NCBI GenBank assembly: GCA_009844085.1
Contig: VYCF01000017.1
Span: 29,453-93,452 of the forward strand
Reading direction: 5' to 3'
Length of the DNA stretch: 64,000 bases
From: Gammaproteobacteria bacterium
Lineage (GTDB): Bacteria > Pseudomonadota > Gammaproteobacteria > Pseudomonadales > Pseudohongiellaceae
In this document: piece by piece, positions 14,901-23,738 of the stretch
How positions within the stretch are numbered: position 1 is the first letter of the stretch
Layout: every line of letters starts with the position of its first letter
Translations under genes and position numbers: made by a program
The notes under the pieces: model-generated
Told to the model about the DNA's origin: nothing
The model's input: only the letters and a program-made list of their open reading frames with translations
Database searches by the model: none

Positions 14901-16033
14901 GTTCTCCCCAACGGGCCTGGGCCACCATCGATCTCGCAGCCTTGCGGCACAATCTCGGCCGTGTGCGCGAACTCTGCCCTGAAGCCGGCATCATCGCCGT
15001 AGTCAAGGCCGACGCTTACGGCCATGGCATGGCCGAATGCGCCGAAGCGTTGCGCGACGCCGAAGCCGGCATTTGCGGCTTCGCCGTGGCGACCATGGAC
15101 GAGGCGCGCCGCTTGCGGAAGTTTCAGCCGGACTTGCCGATCCTGTGCCTTAACGGGTTCCGCGACGGCAACGAATTGCAGGATTGCGCAACGCTCGATT
15201 TCCAGCCGGTCCTGCATGAGGAGAACCAGTTGCGCCTGTTGCGCGAGTTCAGCATGGAGCAGGACGGGCGCCTGACGGTCTGGCTGAAGCAGAACACGGG
15301 GATGAACCGGCTCGGATTGTCGGCGGCAAGCTGTCTGTCCGCGGGCGTGGAACTGGGCCGGCGCAAAGACCTGGAAATCCGGCTGATGTCGCATCTGGCC
15401 TGGGCCGACAATCTGGACGATCCGGGTTCGGCGGCCTTCACCCGGGAACAACTCCTCGCATTCGAACATCTGCATCGCGATCTCGCGTCCGAACTCGACG
15501 CGCCGCCGCCGAGCAGCATGTCGGCTTCTTCGGGCATTCTGTGCCTGCCCGACGCCCATTACGATTTCGTTCGCCCGGGCATCATGCTTTACGGCAGTTC
15601 GCCCCTGGCCGGCAACAGCGCCGCCGAACTCGGACTGATCCCGGCCATGAGCTTGCGCGCGCGGCTGCTTGCCGTACGCGAAGTGAAGGCCGGCGAAGCC
15701 GTCGGCTATAGCGCGACCTGGCGCTTCCCGCGCGATACGCGCATGGGCGTGGTTTCAATCGGCTATGCGGACGGTTATCCGCGCTCGGCGGTCAACGGTA
15801 CGCCGGTGCTCGTCGCGAGCGGCGGCGGCTGGGAGCCTTGCAAGCTCTTGGGCCGCGTGTCCATGGACATGATCACGGTGGACCTTGGCGAACTGGATGG
15901 CGTGGGGCCGGGCAGCGAAGTCATTCTCTGGGGCGAGGGACTCGACGCGGACGAAGTCGCCGCGCGCGCGGGCACGATCGCATACGAACTTTTCACCCGC
16001 GTCACCGCGCGGGTGCCGAAAATCCATATCTGA
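14897..16033 (+). CDS. alr: Alanine racemase
   Basis: PLP enzyme interconverting L- and D-alanine for peptidoglycan. The PLP lysine lies in AVVKADAYGHG (K37). The barrel domain and the C-terminal beta domain with VGYSATWRFPRDTRMGVVSIGYADGYPR are present, and the 378-residue length is typical. It overlaps dnaB by four bases and precedes radA by 11. The dnaB-alr-radA order is conserved in gammaproteobacteria. Confidence 0.97.
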   Translation: MSSPQRAWATIDLAALRHNLGRVRELCPEAGIIAVVKADAYGHGMAECAEALRDAEAGICGFAVATMDEARRLRKFQPDLPILCLNGFRDGNELQDCATLDFQPVLHEENQLRLLREFSMEQDGRLTVWLKQNTGMNRLGLSAASCLSAGVELGRRKDLEIRLMSHLAWADNLDDPGSAAFTREQLLAFEHLHRDLASELDAPPPSSMSASSGILCLPDAHYDFVRPGIMLYGSSPLAGNSAAELGLIPAMSLRARLLAVREVKAGEAVGYSATWRFPRDTRMGVVSIGYADGYPRSAVNGTPVLVASGGGWEPCKLLGRVSMDMITVDLGELDGVGPGSEVILWGEGLDADEVAARAGTIAYELFTRVTARVPKIHI

Positions 16034-16044
16034 AGGCGTCGCCC

Positions 16045-17445
16045 GTGGCCAAAGCGAAAACCGCCTTCGTATGCAGTGACTGCGGCGCAGACTACGCCAA
16101 ATGGCAGGGACAATGCGGCGCCTGCAACGCCTGGAATACCCTGGTGCAGTTCAATCCCGGCCCGGCCGAGAGCGGCCGCGGAGCGCGCAGGCAGGGCTAT
16201 GCCGGCGCGCAAAGCGAAGTAACGCAACTCGCCGATATCGATCTCGCCGAATTGCCCAGATTTTCCAGCGGGCTGGCTGAACTCGACCGGGTGCTCGGCG
16301 GCGGCCTCGTCTCAGGTTCGGTCGTGTTGGTCGGCGGCAATCCGGGCGCCGGCAAGAGCACCTTGCTGTTGCAGGTCATGTGCGTACTGGCCGGGCAGGA
16401 CAGGCAGGCGCTCTATGTCACCGGCGAGGAGTCCCCGCAACAGGTGGGCATGCGCGCGCGCCGGCTGCAATTGCCGCGGGACAATCTCAAGTTGCTCTCG
16501 GAAACCGGCGTCGAAGAGATTCTCAAGGCCGCCGCCCGGCACAAGCCTGAATTACTGGTGGTGGACTCAATCCAGGTAATGCATAGCGCGGAAATTCCCT
16601 CCGCGCCGGGCAGCGTGACCCAGGTGCGCGAATGCGCGGCCCACCTGATCCAGTACGCCAAGCAGACCGACACCGTGCTGTTCCTGGTCGGCCATGTGAC
16701 CAAGGAAGGCAATCTCGCCGGGCCCAAGGTGCTCGAACACATGATCGACTGTTTCCTCATGCTCGAAGGAGGCAACGAATCGCGCTATCGAATCTTGCGC
16801 GCGCACAAGAATCGCTTCGGCGCGGTCAACGAACTCGGCGTCTTCGCCATGACCGAAACCGGCCTGAAGGAAGTGCGCAATCCCTCCGCGATCTTTCTCG
16901 CCCGGGCCGAAGAGGAAGCGCCGGGTTCGCTCGTGGTCGCCTTGTGGGAAGGCACTCGTCCGCTGTTGGTCGAGATCCAGGCCCTGGTCGACGCCAGCGC
17001 GCTGGGCAATCCGCGCCGCGTGGCCGTGGGGCTGGAACACAACCGGCTCGCGATGCTGCTCGCGGTGTTGCATCGCCATGGCGGCCTGTTCATGGCCGAC
17101 CAGGACGTGTTCGTGAACGTGGTCGGCGGGGTCAAGGTATCCGAGACCAGCGCCGATCTGGCGCTGTTGCTGGCCGTCGTTTCCAGCTTTCGCGACCGGC
17201 CCCTGCCGCGGGACCTGGTCGTATTCGGCGAAGTGGGCCTGGCCGGCGAAATCCGCCCGGTTCCCGGCGGCCAGGAACGCCTGCGCGAAGCGGCCAAACA
17301 CGGCTTTCGCCACGCCATCGCACCAGGCGCCAACGCGCCACGCAAGCCGCTTGCCGGCCTGGAAGTGCATGGAGTGACGAGTGTTTCCCAAGCTCTCGAA
17401 GCCGCGGAAAATCTCACGCAGGAGCGTTCTCGAAGTCCTGCCTGA
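16045..17445 (+). CDS. radA: DNA repair protein RadA (Sms)
   Basis: RecA-related ATPase that promotes branch migration in recombinational repair. A C4 zinc finger (C10, C13, C24, C27), Walker A GGNPGAGKST, the RadA-specific KNRFGAVNE motif and a C-terminal Lon-protease-like domain (SADLALLLAVVSSF...PRDLVVFGEVGLAGEIRPV) are visible. GTG at 16045 is chosen as start because MAKAKTAFVCSDCG is the family N-terminus, giving 466 residues. The 3' end overlaps the convergent MFS gene by 32 bases. Confidence 0.96.
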   Translation: MAKAKTAFVCSDCGADYAKWQGQCGACNAWNTLVQFNPGPAESGRGARRQGYAGAQSEVTQLADIDLAELPRFSSGLAELDRVLGGGLVSGSVVLVGGNPGAGKSTLLLQVMCVLAGQDRQALYVTGEESPQQVGMRARRLQLPRDNLKLLSETGVEEILKAAARHKPELLVVDSIQVMHSAEIPSAPGSVTQVRECAAHLIQYAKQTDTVLFLVGHVTKEGNLAGPKVLEHMIDCFLMLEGGNESRYRILRAHKNRFGAVNELGVFAMTETGLKEVRNPSAIFLARAEEEAPGSLVVALWEGTRPLLVEIQALVDASALGNPRRVAVGLEHNRLAMLLAVLHRHGGLFMADQDVFVNVVGGVKVSETSADLALLLAVVSSFRDRPLPRDLVVFGEVGLAGEIRPVPGGQERLREAAKHGFRHAIAPGANAPRKPLAGLEVHGVTSVSQALEAAENLTQERSRSPA

Positions 17446-18754
17446 TGGTGCGGGCGCTCCAGTAGTAGTGGGCGGCGCACCAGACATTGACCATCACCGT
17501 GATCGCCATGGCGTAGCGCAGGGCGTCGTTGCCGAACGAAGGCTCAAGAGCGTCGCTGACGAATCCCGTGATCATCGGGCCGAGACCGAGGCCGATCAGG
17601 TTGAGTACGAACAGCAGCACCGCCGTACCCATGGCGCGCATGCGCAAGCCCACCAGGAACTGCGTCGAGGCGAGGCAGGGCGCCAGGTACCAGCCGCCGC
17701 AGAACACCGGCAGCAGGTAGGAATAGGCGGCGATGTAGCCGTTCGGCATGAGCAGCAACGTGTTCAGCGCGAAGGGAATCGCGATCACGGTGGAGATGAA
17801 GGGAATCCAGACGTACCAGGTCTTGTCTCCGGTCCGCTTCGCCGTGCGGTCTGAAATCCAGCCGCCGAAATACGTGCCCGCGAGGCCGCCGATGCCTGCG
17901 ACCAGGCCGTAATACCAGCCGATGTCGATGATGGGCATGCCATGCACGCGGCCGAGAAACAGCGGCATGAAATTGCCCATGCCGTAGGTTACGAATGCGT
18001 GCAGGGCGCAGGCAAACGAAAGGTGGCGAAAGGACTTGCGCTGCCAGAGAAAGCCCAGCACCTGCAAAAATCCCGGCGGCGCCGCGTCGCGTCGCGCCTC
18101 TGCCATGCCCCGCGGCGGCTCCTTGATGAACAGGCGCACGAGCACGGCCAGCAGCAGGCCGGGGAGGCCCACGACCACGAAGGCCGTGCGCCAGTCGAAC
18201 ATTTGCACGAGATAGGCGCCGCCGATGGTGCTGACGAGAATGCCGCCATATACGCCGAGCGAATAGATCGAAAGGGCGGTGGCGCGCTGCTCCACGGGGA
18301 AGATGTCGGAAACGATCGAGTGGGCCGGCGGAGAGCCGCCGGCTTCGCCGACCCCGACGCCGAATCGCGCCATGAACAACTGGACGAAGTTCTGCGCCGT
18401 CCCGCATAGCACCGTCATCGTGCTCCAGACGGTGACCGCGAGGGCGATGATGTTGCGCCGGTTGCCCAGGTCGGCCCAGCGCGCGATGGGAATGCCGAGT
18501 GTAGTGTAAATGGCGGCGAAGGCGAGACCCGAGAGCATGCCGAACTGGCCGTCGCTGAGTTGCAGGTCTTCGATGATGTATGCCGCCAGGACGTTGATTA
18601 CCTGGCGGTCGATGAAGTTGAAAACGTAAACGACCGTGAGCAGCCCCAATACGAAATAACGGTATGCGGGCTTGCGGTAGGCCTCGGCAATTGCCTGTTG
18701 CGTGTCGGTCAATGTTGACCCGACATCGGTCCTGTCGGCGATTCCGTTACTCAT
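17414..18754 (-). CDS. MFS transporter (spinster-like)
   Basis: 446 residues with about twelve membrane helices. FIDRQVINVLAAYIIEDLQLSD in the first span and the loop-2 motif ARWADLGNRRNI fit the spinster-like branch of the major facilitator superfamily, often annotated for sugar or organic acid transport. GEAGGSPPAHSIVSD is another family hallmark. The substrate cannot be told. GAGG lies 8 bases before the ATG. It is divergent from the iron operon, sharing a 199-base gap with the Fur box, and its 3' end overlaps radA. Confidence 0.88.
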   Translation of the reverse strand: MSNGIADRTDVGSTLTDTQQAIAEAYRKPAYRYFVLGLLTVVYVFNFIDRQVINVLAAYIIEDLQLSDGQFGMLSGLAFAAIYTTLGIPIARWADLGNRRNIIALAVTVWSTMTVLCGTAQNFVQLFMARFGVGVGEAGGSPPAHSIVSDIFPVEQRATALSIYSLGVYGGILVSTIGGAYLVQMFDWRTAFVVVGLPGLLLAVLVRLFIKEPPRGMAEARRDAAPPGFLQVLGFLWQRKSFRHLSFACALHAFVTYGMGNFMPLFLGRVHGMPIIDIGWYYGLVAGIGGLAGTYFGGWISDRTAKRTGDKTWYVWIPFISTVIAIPFALNTLLLMPNGYIAAYSYLLPVFCGGWYLAPCLASTQFLVGLRMRAMGTAVLLFVLNLIGLGLGPMITGFVSDALEPSFGNDALRYAMAITVMVNVWCAAHYYWSARTIRQDFENAPA

Positions 18755-18902
18755 TTTGCCGGGCCTCGATGTTTTTGTCCGCGGGACGCGGGCACGGCGG
18801 ATGAAAGCATTTATTCCCGGGCAAGTCTACGAACCGATTTCGAGCTTGACAGGATTTCCGGGAAGCCAGGACAAAGTGTGCGAAGGCGGTTTACGCAGTT
18901 AT

Positions 18903-18917
18903 TGATAATCGTTATCA
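18903..18917 (+). promoter_or_regulatory. Fur box upstream of the iron transport operon
   Basis: TGATAA-TCG-TTATCA is a perfect inverted repeat matching the core of the Fur consensus (GATAATGATAATCATTATC). It lies 36 bases before the first ATG of the iron ABC operon. Ferrous Fur would repress under iron sufficiency. No clean -35/-10 pair was resolved. The rest of 18755-18953 holds the divergent MFS upstream region. Confidence 0.75.
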
Positions 18918-18953
18918 TTTGCGATTCGTTATACATACGCACAGGAAATTTCA

Positions 18954-19760
18954 ATGAATCTCCAGAAGCTGAAATTCGACTGCCTGATCCCGGCGCTGGG
19001 GCTGGCAGCCATGCTGGCGGTCGGCAATGCCGCCGCAGACGGTCCCATCGGCGATCATGTCAATGACCTGCAGGCGCATCTGCTGGAATACGGCGATGAG
19101 GTGGTCTGGCTGATCGAACAGTTCGACGGCATCGTCGATAGCTACGAAAGCGGCGGTCTGGCGGCGTCGAATCCGGAAGCCGTGATGGAGCATTGGGAAG
19201 CGGTCATCTTTCACGATGCGATCGAAACCAACTACATCCCGATTTACGCATCCATCTGGCAGGGTCTATTCGGCGTGCGACAGGCGATCGAGGCGGAAGC
19301 GCCGGTCGCCGACGTGCGCGTCCAGCAGGCAATGCTGGAACAGTCGCTGTGGCAGGCCCTGGGTGCGGTCAAGATGGCCGCCCAGTTCCAGCAGCGGGGA
19401 CTTACCGCGGTAATCGAGGTCACCGAGGCGACCACACCGACTGAAACGCTGGACGAAATCAAGCAGCGTCTCGACCGGGTCGTGGCCAAATACGCCGAGC
19501 AGTTGCCGGAAGAGGCGACCAGCATCGTATTCGACACATACCTGACTCGTTTCGAAGGCGTGGAAGGCATGCTGATCGAACAGGACGCGGACCTGGTGGT
19601 AGACCTTGAGGTGGACTTCAATGTGACCTTGCCGCAGGCCATGGAAAGCGGCGCCAGCCTCGACAATGTGCGCGGCGTGGTGCAGGCGATGCAAAGCAAG
19701 CTGGACCGGGCCAAGTCGCTGCTGGAAGAAGCCGAACAGGATCGGGCCAGCGTCTTCTGA
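18954..19760 (+). CDS. Exported helical protein of unknown function in the iron operon
   Basis: 268 residues with a signal peptide (cleavage after about GNAAA, residue 28) and an all-helical mature part. A cluster reading HWEAVIFHDAIETNY carries two His and two Glu at spacings suited to metal binding. It is the first gene behind a Fur box and lies directly before an iron-binding-protein gene, with no gap (TGA then ATG). It is likely a periplasmic iron-handling or accessory component. It is not an obvious imelysin or EfeO, because their full motifs are missing. SD AGGAAA. Confidence 0.6.
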   Translation: MNLQKLKFDCLIPALGLAAMLAVGNAAADGPIGDHVNDLQAHLLEYGDEVVWLIEQFDGIVDSYESGGLAASNPEAVMEHWEAVIFHDAIETNYIPIYASIWQGLFGVRQAIEAEAPVADVRVQQAMLEQSLWQALGAVKMAAQFQQRGLTAVIEVTEATTPTETLDEIKQRLDRVVAKYAEQLPEEATSIVFDTYLTRFEGVEGMLIEQDADLVVDLEVDFNVTLPQAMESGASLDNVRGVVQAMQSKLDRAKSLLEEAEQDRASVF

Positions 19761-20798
19761 ATGAGGCGTCGATCTTTTCTGCAATGCCTGGCCATGTCGG
19801 GCGCCATGGGCTCTCTGCCGCTGGCGCCCGCCAGCGGTTTCGCCCAGCCTTCCGAAGCGGTTCCGGTTGACGAACTGCCCGCGCTGGAAGGCGAACTCAC
19901 GCTTTATCTCGGCCGAGGCGAAGGCGGCTTGTACGAAAACGTGCTGGCGGCGGTCGAAGAGCGCAATCCCGATTTCACGTTGAATATTCGCCGGGGTCCG
20001 ACCGCGGCCCTGGCAAACGCGATCGTCGCGGAGGCGGAAGCGGGCGTGCGACGCGCCGATCTGTTCTGGGCCGTCGACTCGGGCGCCATCGGCATGATCA
20101 ACGAAGCCGGCCTGGCGCGCGAATTGCCCGACGATCTGACGAGCCAACTCCAGCCGGGTTTCCGCTACCCCCAATGGGCGCCCGTCACGGGACGAATTCG
20201 AACGCTGCCATTCAATACGGAACAACTTTCGGTCGAGCGCATTCCTGCCGACGTCATGTCGCTGCCCGACAGCGGGCTCGGCATCGGCTGGGCGCCTGCC
20301 TATGCATCGTTTCAGTCGTTTGTCACCGCCATGCGCCTGCTCGAAGGCGACCGGGCCACGGCCGATTGGCTGCGCGGCATCAACGAGACCGCGACGTCCT
20401 ATGCGGGAGAACTCGGCGTCGTCATGGGCGTGGAGCGCGGCGAGGTACAGCTCGGCTTCGCCAATCACTATTACACCTTGCGTCTGAAATCGGGTATGCC
20501 CGACGCCCGCGTGGCGATGGCCTTCACCAATAATGACGCAGGCTGCCTGGTCAACGCTTCCGGCATTCTCTCCCTCGCCGGGGGCGACCTGCCAATCGAC
20601 TTCATTCGCTACCTGCTTACCAGGGAAGTACAGACATACCTGGCAAACGAAGCTTTCGAGATTCCGCTGGTGGGCGGCGTCGCAACGCCGCAAGGGCTGC
20701 CGGACCTGGCCAGCATCGCTCCTCCCGAGATTGACCTGACCCTGCTTGCCGACTTGCGCCCGACGCTGGATCTGATGCGCGAAGTCGGCGTCCTATGA
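19761..20798 (+). CDS. Iron(III) ABC transporter substrate-binding protein (FbpA-like)
   Basis: 345 residues of the extracellular solute-binding protein fold. It starts with a twin-arginine-like signal (MRRRSFLQ, then a hydrophobic stretch ending near GFAQ), so export may be by Tat. A GFANHYYTLR segment holds the adjacent tyrosines typical of FbpA-type iron coordination, and LPFNTEQL resembles the family hinge region. Operon position with an FbpB-like permease and FbpC-like ATPase under a Fur box supports ferric iron uptake. It overlaps the permease gene by four bases. Confidence 0.85.
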   Translation: MRRRSFLQCLAMSGAMGSLPLAPASGFAQPSEAVPVDELPALEGELTLYLGRGEGGLYENVLAAVEERNPDFTLNIRRGPTAALANAIVAEAEAGVRRADLFWAVDSGAIGMINEAGLARELPDDLTSQLQPGFRYPQWAPVTGRIRTLPFNTEQLSVERIPADVMSLPDSGLGIGWAPAYASFQSFVTAMRLLEGDRATADWLRGINETATSYAGELGVVMGVERGEVQLGFANHYYTLRLKSGMPDARVAMAFTNNDAGCLVNASGILSLAGGDLPIDFIRYLLTREVQTYLANEAFEIPLVGGVATPQGLPDLASIAPPEIDLTLLADLRPTLDLMREVGVL

Positions 20799-22315
20799 CA
20801 CGCTGGCCGAAGTCCTATCCGTTTGCCTTGGTAATATCGCTGCTGGCTGTATTGCCGGTGCTGGTGCTGTTCGGTCTGCTCGGCGACGATCCGGAATTCT
20901 TCGCGGCTCGAAATCTGGATCTGCTGGCGAACACGTTGTTGCTGGTGTTCCTGACCGTTGCCGGCGCATTGCTGCTAGGTGTCCCTCTGGCTTTGTTAAC
21001 GGCTTACGTGCGCCTGCCCTGGTCACGGCTGTGGCTTGTTCTGCTGGCGGCCCCGCTCGCCATGCCGAGCTATATCGGCGCGTTCACGTTTTACGCCGCC
21101 TTTGGCCCCGGCGGCGAACTCGATAACCTGTTCGGTCTGACGACGCCCTCGGCGCGCGGACTTTCCGGGGCAGCGCTGGTCATGACGTTGTATACCTACC
21201 CTTTCGTCCTGCTGACTACGCGGGCTGCGTTATTGAGCCAGGACGCCAGCCTGATCAATGCCGCGCGCACGCTCGGCTTGAGTCTGCCGCGCAGTCTGTG
21301 GCGCGTGGCGCTGCCGCGGGCGGCGACCGGGATGGCCGCCGGCAGCCTGCTAGCGGCGCTGTATGCCTTTTCGGATTTCGGCACGCCGGCGATCATGGGG
21401 CTCGACACCTTCACTCGGGCAATTTATGTGGAATACAACGCCTTCGGACTCGAACAGGCAGCCATGCTGTCGCTGCAGTTGCTAGTCATCGTCGGTCTCG
21501 TGCTGTTCCTGGAATCGAGAATTTCCGCGACGCCGGAACGTCCGGGCCGCGCTCTGGCGATATGGCCGCGGACGTGGCAGACAGCCCTGTACCTGACAGC
21601 CATGGCGCCGGCCATTCTGCTTGCCATCGTGCTGCCGCTGGCGATTTTCAGCGTCTGGCTGCTGCGCGACGGAAGCGGTGGCTTCGAATTCAGTCTTGCC
21701 TGGAATTCCACCCTGGCCTCCTTGCTCGCCGCGTGCGTAGCCGTGGCGCTGGCCTTGCCGGTCGCCTTCGCGGCGGTCAGCGGCAGGCTGGGCCGGCTGC
21801 TGGAACGGGTGACGTATCTGGGATTCGGCGTGCCCGGCATCGTCATGGGCACGGCGCTGGTCTATATCGGTTTGCAGGCGCCTTTCCTGTATCAGACTCT
21901 TGGTCTGCTGGTATTTGCCTACGTGCTGCGATTCCTGCCTTTGGCCGTGGGTTCGATCCGATCCGCGGCGGAACAGCTCGACACCAGCCTGATCAATGCC
22001 GCCAGGGTGTTGGGCGCCGGGCCGCGGGAAGTGTTGCGGCGAGTGTCCCTGCCCTTGACGCTCCGCGGCATGGTGGCGGGCGGCGCCCTGGTCTTTCTCG
22101 AAGCGATGCGCGAATTGCCGGCTACCTTGCTGCTGGCCCCGACCGGATTCGAGACGCTTGCCACCTATTTGTGGCGGGTATATGAAGCGGGTTATTTTGG
22201 CCGCGCGGCCGTTCCCGGCCTGATGCTGGTATTGATGTCCGGGCTGGGTCTCGCCCTGATGCTGTCGGGGGAGCGGCGGTCCGCTTTTCCGCTGATTGAG
22301 GAAAGGCAAGGATAA
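20795..22315 (+). CDS. Iron(III) ABC transporter permease (FbpB-like, fused dimer)
   Basis: 506 residues with two tandem permease domains in one chain, about twelve membrane helices. Each half carries an EAA-type loop for ATPase contact (NAARTLGLSLPRSLWRVALPRA and NAARVLGAGPREVLRRVSLPL). The duplicated architecture is typical of FbpB/SfuB iron permeases. The ATG overlaps the upstream stop (ATGA), and the ATPase gene starts on the last base of this gene, implying coupled translation. Confidence 0.92.
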   Translation: MTRWPKSYPFALVISLLAVLPVLVLFGLLGDDPEFFAARNLDLLANTLLLVFLTVAGALLLGVPLALLTAYVRLPWSRLWLVLLAAPLAMPSYIGAFTFYAAFGPGGELDNLFGLTTPSARGLSGAALVMTLYTYPFVLLTTRAALLSQDASLINAARTLGLSLPRSLWRVALPRAATGMAAGSLLAALYAFSDFGTPAIMGLDTFTRAIYVEYNAFGLEQAAMLSLQLLVIVGLVLFLESRISATPERPGRALAIWPRTWQTALYLTAMAPAILLAIVLPLAIFSVWLLRDGSGGFEFSLAWNSTLASLLAACVAVALALPVAFAAVSGRLGRLLERVTYLGFGVPGIVMGTALVYIGLQAPFLYQTLGLLVFAYVLRFLPLAVGSIRSAAEQLDTSLINAARVLGAGPREVLRRVSLPLTLRGMVAGGALVFLEAMRELPATLLLAPTGFETLATYLWRVYEAGYFGRAAVPGLMLVLMSGLGLALMLSGERRSAFPLIEERQG

Positions 22316-23325
22316 TGCTCGAAGTCAGCAAGCTGTGTGTGGATTACGGAACCACGAGGGTGATCGACGAGGTGAGTTTCGTGCTGGCCCGGGACGAGAT
22401 TCTTACCCTGGTCGGCCCTACCGCGTGCGGCAAGACCACTATTTTACACGCCATCGCCGGCCTCGTTCCCATTGCCGCCGGAGAAATTCGGATGGACCGA
22501 TGGCGGGCATCTGCAAGCGCCGCCATTCCTCCCGAACGGCGCAATGTGGGCATGGTTTTCCAGGACTTCGCCCTGTTTCCGCATCTGACCGTGCTGGAAA
22601 ACGCCGGCTTCCGACTGAAGGACAGCGCGCGGGCGGACCATTGGCTGCGACTACTGGGACTTCACGATTTTCGTCATGCAATGCCTGCCACGCTTTCCGG
22701 CGGTCAAAAACAGCGGGTTGCGCTGGCGCGGACGCTGGCGCACGAACCCGCGCTGGTACTGCTCGACGAACCGCTTTCCAATCTCGACGCAGCGCTCAAG
22801 GACAGCCTGCGCCGGGAGATTCGCGAGGCGCTCAAGGCGGCGGGCATTCCAGCGGTCTGGGTGACCCACGATCAGGAAGAGGCCCTGTCGGTCGGAGATC
22901 GCCTCGGCGTTCTGCACCAGGGCCGGCTGGAACAATTGGCCGACCCCGAATGCTGCTTTTCACGACCCGCCAGTCGATTTGTCGCTTCCTTTCTCGGCGA
23001 GGCCAGCTTTCTTCCCGGCCGGGCGGACGGCGCGACCGTGGCGACCGGCCTTGGAACGGTCACGGCGACAGCCGCCGCAAACGGCGAAGTCGACGTCCTG
23101 TTGCGGCCAGACGATCTGTCGCTGGCGCGAACCGCCGGCGACAGCAATGGCGTAATCGTGTCAGCGCAATACGAAGGCGAAACCTGGCTATATCGCGTTG
23201 GACTCGACGCGGGTATCGCCGTACAGGTGCGCACCAATCACGAGAACCGGCTCTATCCCGGTTCCCGCGTAGTCGTAAAGATAAATTCCGGACAGCCGCT
23301 CGCGACGTTTGAACGCGGCGACTAG
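22315..23325 (+). CDS. Iron(III) ABC transporter ATPase (FbpC-like)
   Basis: 336-residue ABC ATPase: Walker A GPTACGKTT (an Ala where Gly or Ser is usual), Q-loop FQDFALFPHLTVLEN, signature LSGGQKQRVALARTLA, Walker B LVLLDEPLSNLD, switch His in VWVTHDQEEA, and a C-terminal TOBE-like regulatory domain. It energises the permease encoded just upstream. The Walker A variant keeps the GKT core and should be active. Confidence 0.92.
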   Translation: MLEVSKLCVDYGTTRVIDEVSFVLARDEILTLVGPTACGKTTILHAIAGLVPIAAGEIRMDRWRASASAAIPPERRNVGMVFQDFALFPHLTVLENAGFRLKDSARADHWLRLLGLHDFRHAMPATLSGGQKQRVALARTLAHEPALVLLDEPLSNLDAALKDSLRREIREALKAAGIPAVWVTHDQEEALSVGDRLGVLHQGRLEQLADPECCFSRPASRFVASFLGEASFLPGRADGATVATGLGTVTATAAANGEVDVLLRPDDLSLARTAGDSNGVIVSAQYEGETWLYRVGLDAGIAVQVRTNHENRLYPGSRVVVKINSGQPLATFERGD

Positions 23326-23376
23326 ACCCGGCGCTCTGCCTACTCCCTGGCCAGCCTGCGAATCAATACGACCTCT

Positions 23377-23691
23377 TCAGTTGTGGAACCAGAATTCGAC
23401 TTCGGTGGTGTCTTCGAGGAATTCCGCCGCGTGTATTGTCCCGGCGGGCACATGATACCAGTCCCCCGGCCCGAGGCGCTCGGACTTGCCTTCCATGGTG
23501 AGCAGGATCGCTCCACGGGTTACTACGCCGACATTATCGGTTTCGTGATTATGGGGCTCAAGCACCGTGCCCGCCGTATACGTAGCGAATACGACATCGC
23601 AGCCTTCGGCGTCCAGTTTCATCGCGCCCTCGTGCCCCGCAAGCGGCGGCAGCCGGCGGATCGGCTCCGGGAATTCGGTATTTTTCGGCAT
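23377..23691 (-). CDS. Single-domain cupin
   Basis: 104 residues forming one cupin barrel. Motif 1 is PHNHETDNVGVVTRG (H47, H49, E50) and motif 2 is PGDWYHVPAGTIHAAE (H87), so a metal site is likely. There is no signal peptide. The gene is divergent from the amine oxidase gene with only 47 bases between starts, suggesting a shared control region. Whether it is an enzyme or a small-molecule sensor is unclear. Its 3' side faces fbpC-like across 51 bases with no evident terminator. Confidence 0.8.
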   Translation of the reverse strand: MPKNTEFPEPIRRLPPLAGHEGAMKLDAEGCDVVFATYTAGTVLEPHNHETDNVGVVTRGAILLTMEGKSERLGPGDWYHVPAGTIHAAEFLEDTTEVEFWFHN

Positions 23692-23738
23692 GGCTGTCCT
23701 CTGATAGAATCGTCTGGTCGGGGGGATTCGATTATCAC

